Shown here: in pieces, positions 8,055 through 26,349 of the stretch
Layout of the letters: the number at the start of each line of letters is the position of its first letter
Position numbering within the stretch: the stretch's first letter is position 1
Assembly: GCA_003602285.1 (NCBI GenBank)
Contig: QZVU01000003.1
Coordinates: 1 to 64,000, forward strand
DNA length: 64,000 bases
Direction: 5' to 3'
DNA from: Arthrobacter frigidicola
Lineage (GTDB): Bacteria > Actinomycetota > Actinomycetes > Actinomycetales > Micrococcaceae
Made by a program: the position numbers and the translations under genes
Notes under the pieces: model-generated
Told to the model about the DNA's origin: nothing
The model's database searches: none
What the model saw: only the letters and a program-made list of their open reading frames with translations

Positions 8055-9416
8055 ATGCGAAAGTCAGTTCTCTGGGCCGCGCCCGCCCTCCCCTTCCTGG
8101 TTCTCGCGGCCTCGGGCTGCGCACCGGCAGGCAATGACGCCGAGGGCGGCGACAAGTCAATTACGGTGGCCTATCAGACGACCGCCACCTACACGCAGGT
8201 GGACAAGCTGATGAAGAAGGCCAAGGAGGATTTCGAAGAGGCCAATCCGGGATCGACAGTCGAGCTCGAGCCCATCCAGGCGGAGGAGAACGACTACGCG
8301 ACCAAGCTCGCCCTGATGCAGCGCTCCCCCGACACGGCGCCGGATGTCTTCTACGAGGACAGCTTCCGCGTCCGGCCCGACGCCGAAGCGGGTTACCTCC
8401 TGGCCCTAGACGAGCACCTCGCCGAGTGGGAGGACTGGGACTCGGCATTCATCGACAGCGCCAAGCAAGCCGGCCTGGGTGCCGACGGAAAGACCTACGC
8501 GGTGCCGATGGGAACCGACACCCGCGCCCTCTGGTACAACACCGAGGTGTTTAAGGAAGCCGGGCTCGACGTGCCGTGGGAGCCCAAGACCTGGGATGAC
8601 ATCCTCAGCGCCGCCGAGAAAATCAAGGCTGCCATCCCCGACGCGGTCCCCTTCAACATCTACTCCGGCACCGGCATGGGCGAAGCTGCCTCGATGCAGG
8701 GCTTCGAGATGCTCCTCTACGGCACGGAGGACACCCTGTACGACACGGAAGAGGGCAAGTGGGTCGTGGGCTCGCAGGGGTTCAGGGACTCCCTGCAGTT
8801 CATCTCCGACGTCTATGGAGGCGGTCTGGGCCCGGAGGTCGCCACGGCGCTTGACTCGAACTACTACCAGCAGCTCAACGGCGAGGGCTACCCCACCAAC
8901 AAGGTCGGCGCCTCCATCGACGGCTCGTGGATCGCGGGGACCTGGCTTGAGACCGGGCCCGCCCCCTGGCCGGAGTGGTCCGAGGTCATGGCCGTCGCCC
9001 CCATGCCCACGCAGAACGGGCAGGAGCCCGGTGCGACGAGCATGTCCGGCGGCTGGACCCTGGCCGTCGGGGCGAACACCAAGAACCCCGACATGGCATT
9101 CGACTTCATCAGCACGGCGCTCAATAAGGACAACACCCTGTCCTTCAATAAGGACGCCTCCCAGGTTCCCGTGCGCAGCGACGTCGCCGAGGACCCCTCC
9201 TTCACCGAGTCCAGCCCGGTCAACAAGTTCTTCAGCGACCTCGTCGAGGTGACGCACTACCGCCCCACCACCTCGGACTACCCCGAGATCTCGGGAAGCA
9301 TCCAGCAGGCCATGGAGGCCGTCATGACCGGGGAACAGTCAGTCGAGGAGGCGGCGGACGCGTACGACGACGCGGTCCGGAACCTGGTCGGCGACGACAA
9401 CGTCATCGAGAAGTGA
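8055..9416 (+). CDS. Sugar ABC transporter substrate-binding lipoprotein
   Basis: 453-residue extracellular binding protein of the family 1 (MalE-like) type. Residues 1-22 form a lipoprotein signal with lipobox AASGC, so C22 should be lipidated after cleavage. The mature part shows typical blocks such as YAVPMGTDTRALWYN and GGWTLAVGANTKNPDMAFDF. The ATG at 8055 was chosen over 8037 because AAAGGAG lies 4 bases upstream. It is the first gene of an operon with two permeases, a GH38 alpha-mannosidase and a ROK regulator, so the likely ligand is an alpha-mannoside or mannose-containing oligosaccharide (inference from neighbours). Confidence 0.93.
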   Translation: MRKSVLWAAPALPFLVLAASGCAPAGNDAEGGDKSITVAYQTTATYTQVDKLMKKAKEDFEEANPGSTVELEPIQAEENDYATKLALMQRSPDTAPDVFYEDSFRVRPDAEAGYLLALDEHLAEWEDWDSAFIDSAKQAGLGADGKTYAVPMGTDTRALWYNTEVFKEAGLDVPWEPKTWDDILSAAEKIKAAIPDAVPFNIYSGTGMGEAASMQGFEMLLYGTEDTLYDTEEGKWVVGSQGFRDSLQFISDVYGGGLGPEVATALDSNYYQQLNGEGYPTNKVGASIDGSWIAGTWLETGPAPWPEWSEVMAVAPMPTQNGQEPGATSMSGGWTLAVGANTKNPDMAFDFISTALNKDNTLSFNKDASQVPVRSDVAEDPSFTESSPVNKFFSDLVEVTHYRPTTSDYPEISGSIQQAMEAVMTGEQSVEEAADAYDDAVRNLVGDDNVIEK

Positions 9417-10369
9417 CAGCCACCCCGACCCGGACCGGCGGGGCCAGGAGGCCTCCGCAGGCTGCGCGGCGCCCGGCCGCCGCGGGCCGGACCCCTACTG
9501 CGCGCCGCTCACTGCGGCGCGCAGTGCCCCTCGTCCCCGCCGTCGTCCTGCTGGCGCTGTTCATGCTCGGCCCGGTGATCTGGTCCGTCTACGGATCCTT
9601 CACCAATGCCTCGCTGTCGGGCACGGCCGCCTCAAACCCGCGGTTCGTCGGCCTCGACAATTATCTTGCGCTCATCACGGACCCCGACTTCCCGAATGCC
9701 CTGTGGCTGACCGTCGTGTTCCTGCTCCTCTCGGCGGTCATCGGGCAGAACTTCCTGGGCCTGGGGCTGGCCCTGCTGACCGCCGCGGCGCCTAAGGCGG
9801 TCCGCTCGGTCGTCGCGACGACGGTGGTGACGGCGTGGGTCCTCCCGGAGATCGTGGCGGCCTTTGCCTGCTACGCCTTCTTCAGCTCCGACGGAACGCT
9901 GAACCGGATGCTCGCCGCCGTCAATGCGGAACCGGTCGACTGGCTTTTCACCTACCCGATGGCCGCCGTCATCCTTGCCAATATCTGGCGGGGCACAGCG
10001 TTCTCGATGATGATCTACGAGGCCGCCCTGAACGACGTCGCCCCCGAGATCACCGAGGCCGCCGTCATCGACGGCGCCGGCGGGTGGAAACGCCTGATCT
10101 ACGTCACCGTCCCCATGATCCGCAACAGCATCTCGACCAACCTGATGCTCATCACGTTGCAGACCCTGTCCGTCTTCACCCTGATCTTCGTGATGACGAG
10201 CGGCGGACCGAACCAGCGCAGCACCACCCTGCCGATCTTCGCCTACGCCGAGGCCTTTGGGCTCGGGAAGGTCGGCTACGGCACCGCTATCGCGACGGTC
10301 ATGCTGCTCATCGGCGCGGTGTTCTCCATCCTCTACATCCGAGTTTTGAAACCGGGGGACAATTCATGA
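9413..10369 (+). CDS. Sugar ABC transporter permease (MalF-like)
   Basis: 318 residues with six predicted membrane segments after an Arg-rich cytoplasmic N-terminus. The EAA loop that contacts the ATPase is EITEAAVIDGAGGWKRL. The GTG start overlaps the stop of the binding protein (GTGA at 9413-9416). It pairs with the permease that starts at 10366. No ATP-binding subunit is encoded nearby, so a shared ATPase elsewhere on the chromosome (MsiK type) is likely. Confidence 0.93.
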   Translation: MTATPTRTGGARRPPQAARRPAAAGRTPTARRSLRRAVPLVPAVVLLALFMLGPVIWSVYGSFTNASLSGTAASNPRFVGLDNYLALITDPDFPNALWLTVVFLLLSAVIGQNFLGLGLALLTAAAPKAVRSVVATTVVTAWVLPEIVAAFACYAFFSSDGTLNRMLAAVNAEPVDWLFTYPMAAVILANIWRGTAFSMMIYEAALNDVAPEITEAAVIDGAGGWKRLIYVTVPMIRNSISTNLMLITLQTLSVFTLIFVMTSGGPNQRSTTLPIFAYAEAFGLGKVGYGTAIATVMLLIGAVFSILYIRVLKPGDNS

Positions 10370-11208
10370 CCACCTCCATCGCCTCACCGCGCAGGTCCGT
10401 CTCACGCGGCGTCTCCTCGGCCGTCCTGCTCGCGATCGCGGCCTGCTTCCTCCTGCCGCTGGCCTGGCTGCTCCTGGCGTCCCTGGACACGAAGGCAACC
10501 GCGTCGTTGAACCTGCCGGCGGAGTTTTCCCTGGCCAACTTCTCCGCGGTCCTCACCCCGGAGCAGACCCTGTGGCCGCTGTGGAACAGCTTCCTCCTCT
10601 CGGCCGGCTGCGCCGTCATCACCGTGCTGGCCGCGGTGCTCGCGGCCTATCCGCTGTCCCGCTACCAGGCCCGGTACAACAAGCCGTTCCTCTACGGGGT
10701 GCTGTTTGGAACGGGGCTGCCGATCACCGCCATGATGGTCCCCGTGTACAGCATGTTCGTCCGGCTGGGCCAGCTCGACAGCGTGGCCACGGTCGCGCTG
10801 TTCATGGCCGCGACCTCGCTGCCGATGGCGATCTGGATGACCAAGAACTTCATGGATTCGGTGCCGGTCAGCCTCGAGGAGGCCGCCTGGATCGACGGGG
10901 CGAGCGCGATGCGGGCACTCCGCACCGTCGTCGTTCCGCTGATGCGCCCGGGCCTTGCCGTGGTCTTCATCTTCGTGTTCATCCAGGCGTGGGGAAATTT
11001 TTTCATCCCCTTCATCCTGCTGCTCTCGAACCACAAGCAGCCCGCCGCCGTGACGGTGTTCAACTTCTTCGGCCAGTACGGAAGCGTCGCCTACGGGCAG
11101 CTCGCGGCCTTCTCCCTGCTCTACTCGATTCCGGTCATCGTCCTCTACATCCTGGTCACCAAGGGCATCGGCGGTTCCTTCGCCACCGCCGGGGCGATCA
11201 AGGGCTGA
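10366..11208 (+). CDS. Sugar ABC transporter permease (MalG-like)
   Basis: 280 residues, six membrane segments. It has the EAA loop SLEEAAWIDGASAMRALRTV, and the TGLPITAMMVPVYSMF and WGNFFIPFILL blocks are characteristic of MalG-type partners. The ATG overlaps the previous stop (ATGA at 10366-10369). It forms the channel with the 9413-10369 protein for import of the operon's sugar. Confidence 0.93.
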   Translation: MTTSIASPRRSVSRGVSSAVLLAIAACFLLPLAWLLLASLDTKATASLNLPAEFSLANFSAVLTPEQTLWPLWNSFLLSAGCAVITVLAAVLAAYPLSRYQARYNKPFLYGVLFGTGLPITAMMVPVYSMFVRLGQLDSVATVALFMAATSLPMAIWMTKNFMDSVPVSLEEAAWIDGASAMRALRTVVVPLMRPGLAVVFIFVFIQAWGNFFIPFILLLSNHKQPAAVTVFNFFGQYGSVAYGQLAAFSLLYSIPVIVLYILVTKGIGGSFATAGAIKG

Positions 11209-11285
11209 CCGTCCCGGCTCCATTTTCCCGAGGCCTGTGGCCACCGCCGGTTCCCCCGGCCCCAACGCACCCGAAAGGTCCCCCC

Positions 11286-14200
11286 ATGCACTACGACAGC
11301 CCCCTCGTCGAGGCCCGCGTCCGGCGTTTCCGCGGAGAACGCGTCCAGCCGGCCCTCTACCGAGGCACCTCCTCCCTCACCCTCAGCTCCTGGGAGGTGC
11401 CCGACGAGCCCGTGCCCTTCGAGGAGGCCGTACGTAATGAGTTCACTCCCGCCGGGCACGGAATGTACTGGGGCAAGCCGTGGGGCACCGTCTGGTTCCA
11501 CGCCGAGGGCAAGATTCCCGCCGCATGGGCGGACGAGCAGGAAACCCGGGTCGAACTCGTCGTCGACCTGGGCTTCACCGGGGCGCAGCCCGGATTCCAG
11601 GCAGAGGGCACGGTGTACTCGGCGTCGGGCCGCATCCTGAAGGCCGTCGAGCCCCTGAACCGCGGTGTGCGGCTGGACGCCGGGTTCGGCGAGCCCATCG
11701 ACCTCTACATCGAGGCCGCGGCGAACCCGAATGTGGCCCAGGACTTCCTGTTCATCCCCACCCCTTACGGGGACAAGGCGACGGCGGGAGACGCCCGACT
11801 GTACCGCCTCGCCCAGATCGAAGTCGGGCTGCTCGACCTGACGGTGTGGGAGCTGGAGCAGGACTTCGCCGCCCTGCTTGGACTGCTCGGGCAGCTGCCC
11901 GCATCCTCCCAGCGGCGCGCCGAGATCCTCCGTGCCCTCGACCGGGCCGTCGATGAGATGGACCCCGACGACGTCGCCGGCACCGCGCAGCTCGGCCGGG
12001 ACATCCTCGCGCCGGCCCTGGCCAAGCCGGCGTCGGCGAGCGCGCACCGGCTCCACGCCGTCGGGCACGCCCACATCGACTCCGCGTGGCTCTGGCCGAC
12101 GCGTGAGACGGTCCGGAAGGTGGCGCGGACCTTTTCCAACGTGTGCGACCTCATCGACGAAAACCCAGACTTCGTCTTCGCGGCATCCTCGGCCCAGCAG
12201 TACGCGTGGCTCAAGGCCTCCTACCCTGAGCTCTTCGAGCGGGTGAAGGAGAAGGTGGCCGCCGGAAACTTCGTTCCCGTCGGCGGGATGTGGGTCGAAT
12301 CCGACACCAACCTGCCCGGCGGGGAGGCCTTGGCACGCCAGTTCGTGGCCGGCAAGAACTTCTTCCTCCGTGAGTTCGGCGTCGAGTGCGAGGAGGTGTG
12401 GCTGCCCGATTCCTTCGGTTACTCGGCGGCGCTGCCCCAGATCATGGCCGCCGCCGGGGCGCGCTGGTTCCTGACGCAGAAAATTTCGTGGAACGAAACG
12501 AACACCATGCCGCACCACACCTTCCGGTGGGAAGGCATCGACGGCACCCAGCTGTTCACCCACTTCCCTCCCGTGGACACCTACAACTCGACCCTGAGCG
12601 GCGAGGAACTGGCCCGCGCCGAGAGCCAGTACGCGGAAAAGGGAATCGGCACCACCTCGATGGTCCCCTTCGGCCACGGCGACGGCGGCGGCGGACCGAC
12701 CCGCGAGATGATCGCCGCCGCCCGGCGGACTTCCTCCCTCGAGGGATCGCCCACGGTGGCCCTCTCCAGCCCCCGGGCCTTCTTTGAGGACGCGGAGGCC
12801 GAGTATCCGCAGCCTCCGGTCTGGTCCGGCGAGCTGTACCTTGAGTTCCACCGCGGAACCTACACCTCACAGGCCCGCACCAAGCGCGGCAACCGGCGCT
12901 CCGAGCACCTGCTGCGGGAGGCCGAACTGTGGGCCACAACAGCGGCGGTGCGCACCGGGGCCGCCTATCCGGAGCAGGAGCTGCGCGAGATCTGGGAGGT
13001 GGTGCTGCTCCAGCAGTTCCACGACATCCTGCCCGGCTCCTCCATCGCCTGGGTTCACCAGGAGGCCGAGCGCAACTACGCCGACGTGGCGGTACGGCTC
13101 GGGGCGATCATCGACAGCGCCGCCCGCAGCCTCCTCGGGGCCGGGCCGCACACCGCCGTGCTCAATGCCTCGCCCTACGCAGTCGACGGCGTCCCGGCGC
13201 TGTCTGCCGCGGGACGGGACCGGCATCCCGGCGCAGGGACCATTCGCGCGGCCGACGGCGGCTACCGGCTCGAGAACGCCGCGGTCCGGGTCTTCGTCGA
13301 CGGCACCGGGCTGGTTCGCTCCGTCTACGACGCCGCCGCCGGACGGGAACTGGTGCCCGACGGCGCAGCGGCGAACCTCCTGCAGTTGCACCGCGACACT
13401 CCCACCCAATGGGACGCCTGGGACATCGATGAGCACTACCGCCGGAACACGCGCGACCTCACCGAGCTCACGGACCTGCGGGTCATCGACGGGCCCGGCG
13501 GCCAGGCGCTGCGGATCGAACGGGAGTTCAGCGCCTCGCGGGTGGTCCAGTTCCTCTCCCTCGACGGCACCGAGCCGAGGCTCGACATCCGGACCGAGGT
13601 CGACTGGCACGAACAGAAGAAACTGCTCAAGCTCGCCTTCCCGCTCGATGTGCACGCCGACCGCGCCACCTCCGAGATCCAGTTCGGCCATATCCACCGG
13701 CCCACCCACGCCAACACCTCCTGGGACGCCGCCCGCTTCGAAACGGTGGCGCACCGCTGGGTGCATGTTGGCGAAACCGGCTACGGGGTGGCTGTGGCGA
13801 ACGATTCGACCTATGGACACGACGTCGCACGCTCGTCCTCGACCGGCCGCGGATCGACCACCACCGTGCGGCTCTCGCTGCTGCGGGCTCCGACCTTCCC
13901 GGACCCGACGGCCGACCAGGGCCGGCACCTGATGAACGTGTCGCTGCGGGTGGGCGCCGGCATCCCTGAGGCGGTGCGGGAAGGGTACCGGCTCAACCTG
14001 CCGCTGCGGACCGTCGAGGGCGTGGGCACTCCGGACGCCGCTCCCCTGTTCACCGTCGACTCCGATGCGCTCGTCGTCGAGGCGGTCAAGCTGGCCGAGG
14101 ACGGCAGCGGCGACGTCGTCGTCCGCCTCTACGAGGCGCACGGGACGCGGGCCCGGGGAACGCTCACGGCCGGCTTCGCGTTCACCTCGGTGGGCGAAAC

Positions 14201-14318
14201 CGACCTCCTGGAGCGGCCCGTCGAGGGTGCCGCGCTCCGCCGGGCGGAATCGCCGTCGGTGGAACTGGAGCTGCGGCCGTTCCAGCTCGCAACGCTAAGA
14301 TTTGCACGCAGGGCTTAA
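11286..14318 (+). CDS. Alpha-mannosidase, glycoside hydrolase family 38
   Basis: 1010 residues, the usual size for bacterial GH38 enzymes, which release mannose from alpha-mannosides. The zinc-binding GHAHIDSAWLWP block is at 260-271. The expected nucleophile is D375 in VWLPDSFGYS. A central three-helix domain (RREAELWATTAA) and C-terminal beta domains follow. There is no signal peptide, so it acts in the cytoplasm on imported oligosaccharide. The ATG at 11286 has GAAAGG 7 bases upstream; a long in-frame extension upstream overlaps the permease and is not coding. It follows the two permeases and precedes the ROK regulator, forming a mannoside uptake and breakdown unit. Confidence 0.93.
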   Translation: MHYDSPLVEARVRRFRGERVQPALYRGTSSLTLSSWEVPDEPVPFEEAVRNEFTPAGHGMYWGKPWGTVWFHAEGKIPAAWADEQETRVELVVDLGFTGAQPGFQAEGTVYSASGRILKAVEPLNRGVRLDAGFGEPIDLYIEAAANPNVAQDFLFIPTPYGDKATAGDARLYRLAQIEVGLLDLTVWELEQDFAALLGLLGQLPASSQRRAEILRALDRAVDEMDPDDVAGTAQLGRDILAPALAKPASASAHRLHAVGHAHIDSAWLWPTRETVRKVARTFSNVCDLIDENPDFVFAASSAQQYAWLKASYPELFERVKEKVAAGNFVPVGGMWVESDTNLPGGEALARQFVAGKNFFLREFGVECEEVWLPDSFGYSAALPQIMAAAGARWFLTQKISWNETNTMPHHTFRWEGIDGTQLFTHFPPVDTYNSTLSGEELARAESQYAEKGIGTTSMVPFGHGDGGGGPTREMIAAARRTSSLEGSPTVALSSPRAFFEDAEAEYPQPPVWSGELYLEFHRGTYTSQARTKRGNRRSEHLLREAELWATTAAVRTGAAYPEQELREIWEVVLLQQFHDILPGSSIAWVHQEAERNYADVAVRLGAIIDSAARSLLGAGPHTAVLNASPYAVDGVPALSAAGRDRHPGAGTIRAADGGYRLENAAVRVFVDGTGLVRSVYDAAAGRELVPDGAAANLLQLHRDTPTQWDAWDIDEHYRRNTRDLTELTDLRVIDGPGGQALRIEREFSASRVVQFLSLDGTEPRLDIRTEVDWHEQKKLLKLAFPLDVHADRATSEIQFGHIHRPTHANTSWDAARFETVAHRWVHVGETGYGVAVANDSTYGHDVARSSSTGRGSTTTVRLSLLRAPTFPDPTADQGRHLMNVSLRVGAGIPEAVREGYRLNLPLRTVEGVGTPDAAPLFTVDSDALVVEAVKLAEDGSGDVVVRLYEAHGTRARGTLTAGFAFTSVGETDLLERPVEGAALRRAESPSVELELRPFQLATLRFARRA

Positions 14319-14351
14319 GCCGGGGAGCCCGATCGACGGAGAGGGTGTGCC

Positions 14352-15641
14352 TTGAGCGCTGAATTCGGTGCGCCGTCGCGCCGGGGCACCAACCTTCCGC
14401 GGATGGGTGACTTCAACCAGACGGTGGTCCTCGACGCCATTCGGCGGTCCCCGGACGGGCTCAGCCGCGTTGAGCTGGCGGGTGCCACCGGCCTGTCGGC
14501 ACAGACCCTCTCGAACATCGCCCGGCGGCTGCTCGACCAGGCGCTGATCGTCGAGTCGGGCACTGTGAGGAAGGGGCGCGGGAAGCCGCGGACGGTCCTC
14601 ACCCTGAACCCGACGGCGGGTTACGCGGTTGGCGTGCACCTCGATCCGGCGGTCATCACCTTCGTGATCCTCGACCTCAGCGGCCGGGTCGTCGCCCACT
14701 CCACGCGGCGCACGCCGGTGGAGCCCGGCGCCGAGGCGGTTGTGGATGTCATGGCCTCTGCCGTCGCCGACCTGCTTGCCGGTGCGGGGGTCGACCGGGG
14801 CCTCGTGCTGGGCGTCGGGGTCGCATCTCCGGGCCCCATCGACCCGGAGCACGGCGTCGTTGTCGATCCTCCCTTCCTTCGGGGGTGGCACCAGGTGCCC
14901 CTGCGGAGCTCCCTCAGTGAGGCGACCGGCTTTCCGGTGGTGCTTGAGAAGGACGTCGCCGCGGCGGCCGTGGCGGAGATCTGGGGCAGTTCCAGCGAGT
15001 CGCCGGAGAACTTCCTCTTCGTCTACCTCGGGACCGGCATCGGCATCGGTCTGGTGTCGGGCGGGTCGGTGCTCCGCGGGCGGACGCAGAACGCCGGCGA
15101 GGTCGGGCACATCGTCGTGGCCCCCGACGGGCCGGCCTGCACCTGCGGGCTGCGGGGCTGCCTGGCGGTGACCTGCATGCCGCAGAACCTCGTGCAGGAG
15201 GCCGTGCTGCTGGGCGTGCTTGACTATGCCGTGGACAACGCCGACCCGGGAGCGGTCGAAACGGCGTTCCTCGACCTGTGCGCCCGTGCGGTGGACGGGG
15301 AGGCCGCCCGGAGAATCATCGACGTCTCCGCCGAGCGCGTGGCCAAGGCCGTCTCCGTGCTGACGAACGCCCTCGACTTCGACCGCGTGGTGTTCGGGGG
15401 TCCATACTGGCCGCTGCTGGCCGGGTCCTACCTCCGGATTGTTCAGGACGTGCTGACGAGGTTGACCGTGGCCCCGCACGCGGACGGCATCCAGGTCGAG
15501 GGAACGGCCTTCGGCACCGATGTGGGCGCGGTTGGGGCCGCGTGCGCGGTGTTCACCAACGCCCTCTCGCCCTCGCCCGAACAGCTGCTGCTGCGGACCG
15601 ACACGCCTGGCCCGGCTCAGGCGGCCAGGGCCCGGCGGTAG
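14352..15641 (+). CDS. ROK family transcriptional regulator
   Basis: 429 residues. An N-terminal winged helix (about 25-80, SRVELAGATGLSAQTLSNIA) precedes a ROK sugar-kinase-like domain with LGTGIGIGLVSGG and the zinc-binding CTCGLRGC (263-270). The catalytic-type Asp is kept (D201), but the preceding Asn of ROK kinases is Lys, which fits a regulator rather than an enzyme. The start is TTG at 14352, with GGAGAGGG upstream. It closes the mannoside operon and probably represses it until sugar is present. Its last 25 bases overlap the convergent SRPBCC gene. Confidence 0.9.
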   Translation: MSAEFGAPSRRGTNLPRMGDFNQTVVLDAIRRSPDGLSRVELAGATGLSAQTLSNIARRLLDQALIVESGTVRKGRGKPRTVLTLNPTAGYAVGVHLDPAVITFVILDLSGRVVAHSTRRTPVEPGAEAVVDVMASAVADLLAGAGVDRGLVLGVGVASPGPIDPEHGVVVDPPFLRGWHQVPLRSSLSEATGFPVVLEKDVAAAAVAEIWGSSSESPENFLFVYLGTGIGIGLVSGGSVLRGRTQNAGEVGHIVVAPDGPACTCGLRGCLAVTCMPQNLVQEAVLLGVLDYAVDNADPGAVETAFLDLCARAVDGEAARRIIDVSAERVAKAVSVLTNALDFDRVVFGGPYWPLLAGSYLRIVQDVLTRLTVAPHADGIQVEGTAFGTDVGAVGAACAVFTNALSPSPEQLLLRTDTPGPAQAARARR

Positions 15642-16531
15642 AACTCCTCGAGGACCCGGATCTTGCGCTCGCTCCGGTGGGGTGAGCCACCGGCGAGGTT
15701 CACGGCGACCGCGTCGAGATGGGCATGCCAGCGGGCCATGAGCCTTGGAAGCCCCGCCCGGTCCTCCACGACCGCCCGCACCGTCACCCGGGTGCACTTC
15801 TTGCCCTCGCGGGCGAGGTCCACCTCGGCCAGCTCGACGAAGGGCTGGTCCTCGGGGTCCGCGGTCAGCGCATCATTGACAAGGAGCAGCTTTCCTTCGT
15901 AGCGCCGGTCGAAACGGACGAGCGCCACGCCCTCCACCTCTTCGAGCACGCCCATGCTGGGGGAAAGCGCGAAGCGCCGGCAGTAGGCGTCGCGCAGCTC
16001 CATCCAGTCCGTCCCCTCCGCCGGCACGCCGGCCGCCGCCGCCCGCAGGGCCCCGAGCAGCAGCTGCCAGCCCGCCGCTCCCTCGGCCAAAAATTCGTCG
16101 GTCTCCGGATGGAGCCGGAGCTGGAGGAGGGTGCCGCCGTTGCTGGGCAGCACCCGGAACTCGACGATCGACACGAGGCCGAACTCGTCCTCCCAGGTGA
16201 ACTGCACGCTGCTGGGCGGGTCGATGTGCACCACGGTGCCGCTGATGACTCCGCCGTCGAGTTCGAGGGAGAACTCCTTGCCGAGCTTCAGCCCCGGGCT
16301 GAGCCGTCCGAGCCAGCGCTCGAGCTTCGGCGGCGAGGTCAGCAGTTCCCACAGATACGACCGCGGGTAGTCGAACTGTTCGTCGAAGGCCAGGACGTGG
16401 TTCCCATGGACCTGCTCGACGCGTCCGGTGGGATCCGCCCGCCCGGGGCCGCCCACGTGCGTTCTGCCGGGGTGGGTTTGCCCGGGCACAGTCGTACCGG
16501 CGGGGGTTTCGGTTCTGGTGCCTGCGTCCAT
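15617..16531 (-). CDS. SRPBCC/AHSA1-like START-fold protein
   Basis: 304 residues in which the first ~45 are Pro/Gly/Thr-rich and probably disordered. A SRPBCC region (about 47-165) follows, with the typical FDYPRSYLWELLTSPPKLERW opening and SVQFTWEDE. The C-terminal half (about 185-304) again reads like a ligand-binding cup and may be a second, diverged domain. The function is unknown; relatives bind hydrophobic ligands. I chose ATG at 16531 because GGAGGG precedes it; an in-frame GTG at 16555 is possible. Its 3' end overlaps the convergent ROK gene by 25 bases. Confidence 0.75.
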   Translation of the reverse strand: MDAGTRTETPAGTTVPGQTHPGRTHVGGPGRADPTGRVEQVHGNHVLAFDEQFDYPRSYLWELLTSPPKLERWLGRLSPGLKLGKEFSLELDGGVISGTVVHIDPPSSVQFTWEDEFGLVSIVEFRVLPSNGGTLLQLRLHPETDEFLAEGAAGWQLLLGALRAAAAGVPAEGTDWMELRDAYCRRFALSPSMGVLEEVEGVALVRFDRRYEGKLLLVNDALTADPEDQPFVELAEVDLAREGKKCTRVTVRAVVEDRAGLPRLMARWHAHLDAVAVNLAGGSPHRSERKIRVLEEFYRRALAA

Positions 16532-16621
16532 GGTCCCTCCGGGTGGGTTAGCCACAACCTACTCCGGCTCCGGGCCCGACGGAAGACTCCCCCGGCGGCC
16601 CGGACGGGCCGCCGTGGATCC

Positions 16622-23026
<6,405 letters not shown>

Positions 23027-23040
23027 GTTCGGTCCTTCTG

Positions 23041-25331
<2,291 letters not shown>

Positions 25332-25368
25332 CTAGCATGAGGATTCACCCCAACGAACGGAGTTCCCC

Positions 25369-26334
25369 ATGGCGAAGGCCATCGTCCTCACCGAGACCGG
25401 CGGGCCCGGAGTCCTCTCCAGCACCGAGGTGCCGCGCCCGGAACCGCAGGGCGCCCAGCTGCTGGTCGAGGTCGCCGCGGCCGGCGTCAACTTCATCGAA
25501 ACCTACCAGCGGAGCGGCGCCTACCCCGTTAGGCTTCCCTTCCCCCTGGGCGGCGAGGCCGCCGGTGTCGTGGTGGGCCTCGGCCCAGCGGCGGTGGGAT
25601 TCACTGTGGGAGACCGGGTGGCCTTCGCCGAAGGCACCGGCACCTACGCCCAGTATGCGCTGGTGGAGGCGGACAAGGCGCTGCCGGTGCCCGACGACGT
25701 GGATCTGGAGACGGCCGCCGCGGCCGCCCTGCAGGGCCTGACGGCGCACTACCTCATCAACTCCACCTTCCCGGTGGCTTCCGGCCAGACGGTGCTGGCC
25801 CACGCCGGCGCCGGCGGTGTGGGCCTGCTGCTGATCCAGCTGCTCAAGGCCAAGGGGGCACGGGTGATCACGACGGTGTCCACCGCAGAGAAGGAGGAGC
25901 TGGCGCGCGGGGCCGGGGCAGACGAGGTGCTCCGGTATGACGGGTTCGCCGAGGCGGTCCGGGAGCTCACCGGTGGCACCGGCGTCGATGTCGTCTACGA
26001 CGGGGTGGGCAAGAGCACCTTCGACGGCTCGCTGGACTCGCTGCGGGTGCGCGGCACGATGGTCCTCTTCGGGGCCGCGTCGGGCCCGGTCCCCCCGCTC
26101 GACCCGCAGCGCCTGAACCGGGGCGGATCGCTCTTCCTGACCCGGCCGTCGGTCGCCCACTACCTGCTCACCGCCGAGGAGCGCCGCTGGCGGGCCGGCG
26201 AGCTGTTCGGTGCGATCACCACCGGCGCCCTGAAGGTCCGCGTCGGGGCAAGGTATCCGCTGGCGGAGACCGCGCGCGCCCATGAGGACCTTGAGTCCCG
26301 CCGGACCACCGGGAAGGTGCTCCTGATCCCCTGA
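25369..26334 (+). CDS. Quinone oxidoreductase, MDR superfamily
   Basis: 321-residue NADPH-dependent reductase of the zeta-crystallin/QorA group. The N-terminal GroES-like fold carries GVNFIETYQRSGAYPV, and the Rossmann motif is HAGAGGVGLLLIQL (about 144-157). There is no zinc ligand set, as usual for quinone reductases. GAACGGAG precedes the ATG. It is divergent from the arginine operon, and their starts are about 130 bases apart, so the ArgR site could influence it, though nothing shows this. Confidence 0.9.
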   Translation: MAKAIVLTETGGPGVLSSTEVPRPEPQGAQLLVEVAAAGVNFIETYQRSGAYPVRLPFPLGGEAAGVVVGLGPAAVGFTVGDRVAFAEGTGTYAQYALVEADKALPVPDDVDLETAAAAALQGLTAHYLINSTFPVASGQTVLAHAGAGGVGLLLIQLLKAKGARVITTVSTAEKEELARGAGADEVLRYDGFAEAVRELTGGTGVDVVYDGVGKSTFDGSLDSLRVRGTMVLFGAASGPVPPLDPQRLNRGGSLFLTRPSVAHYLLTAEERRWRAGELFGAITTGALKVRVGARYPLAETARAHEDLESRRTTGKVLLIP

Positions 26335-26349
26335 GCCCCGGCGGAGGGA

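Noticed and set aside
10572-11285. N-terminal extension of the alpha-mannosidase
   Set aside because: It overlaps the permease in another frame and reads as low-complexity; the ATG at 11286 has a ribosome site and matches GH38 N-termini.
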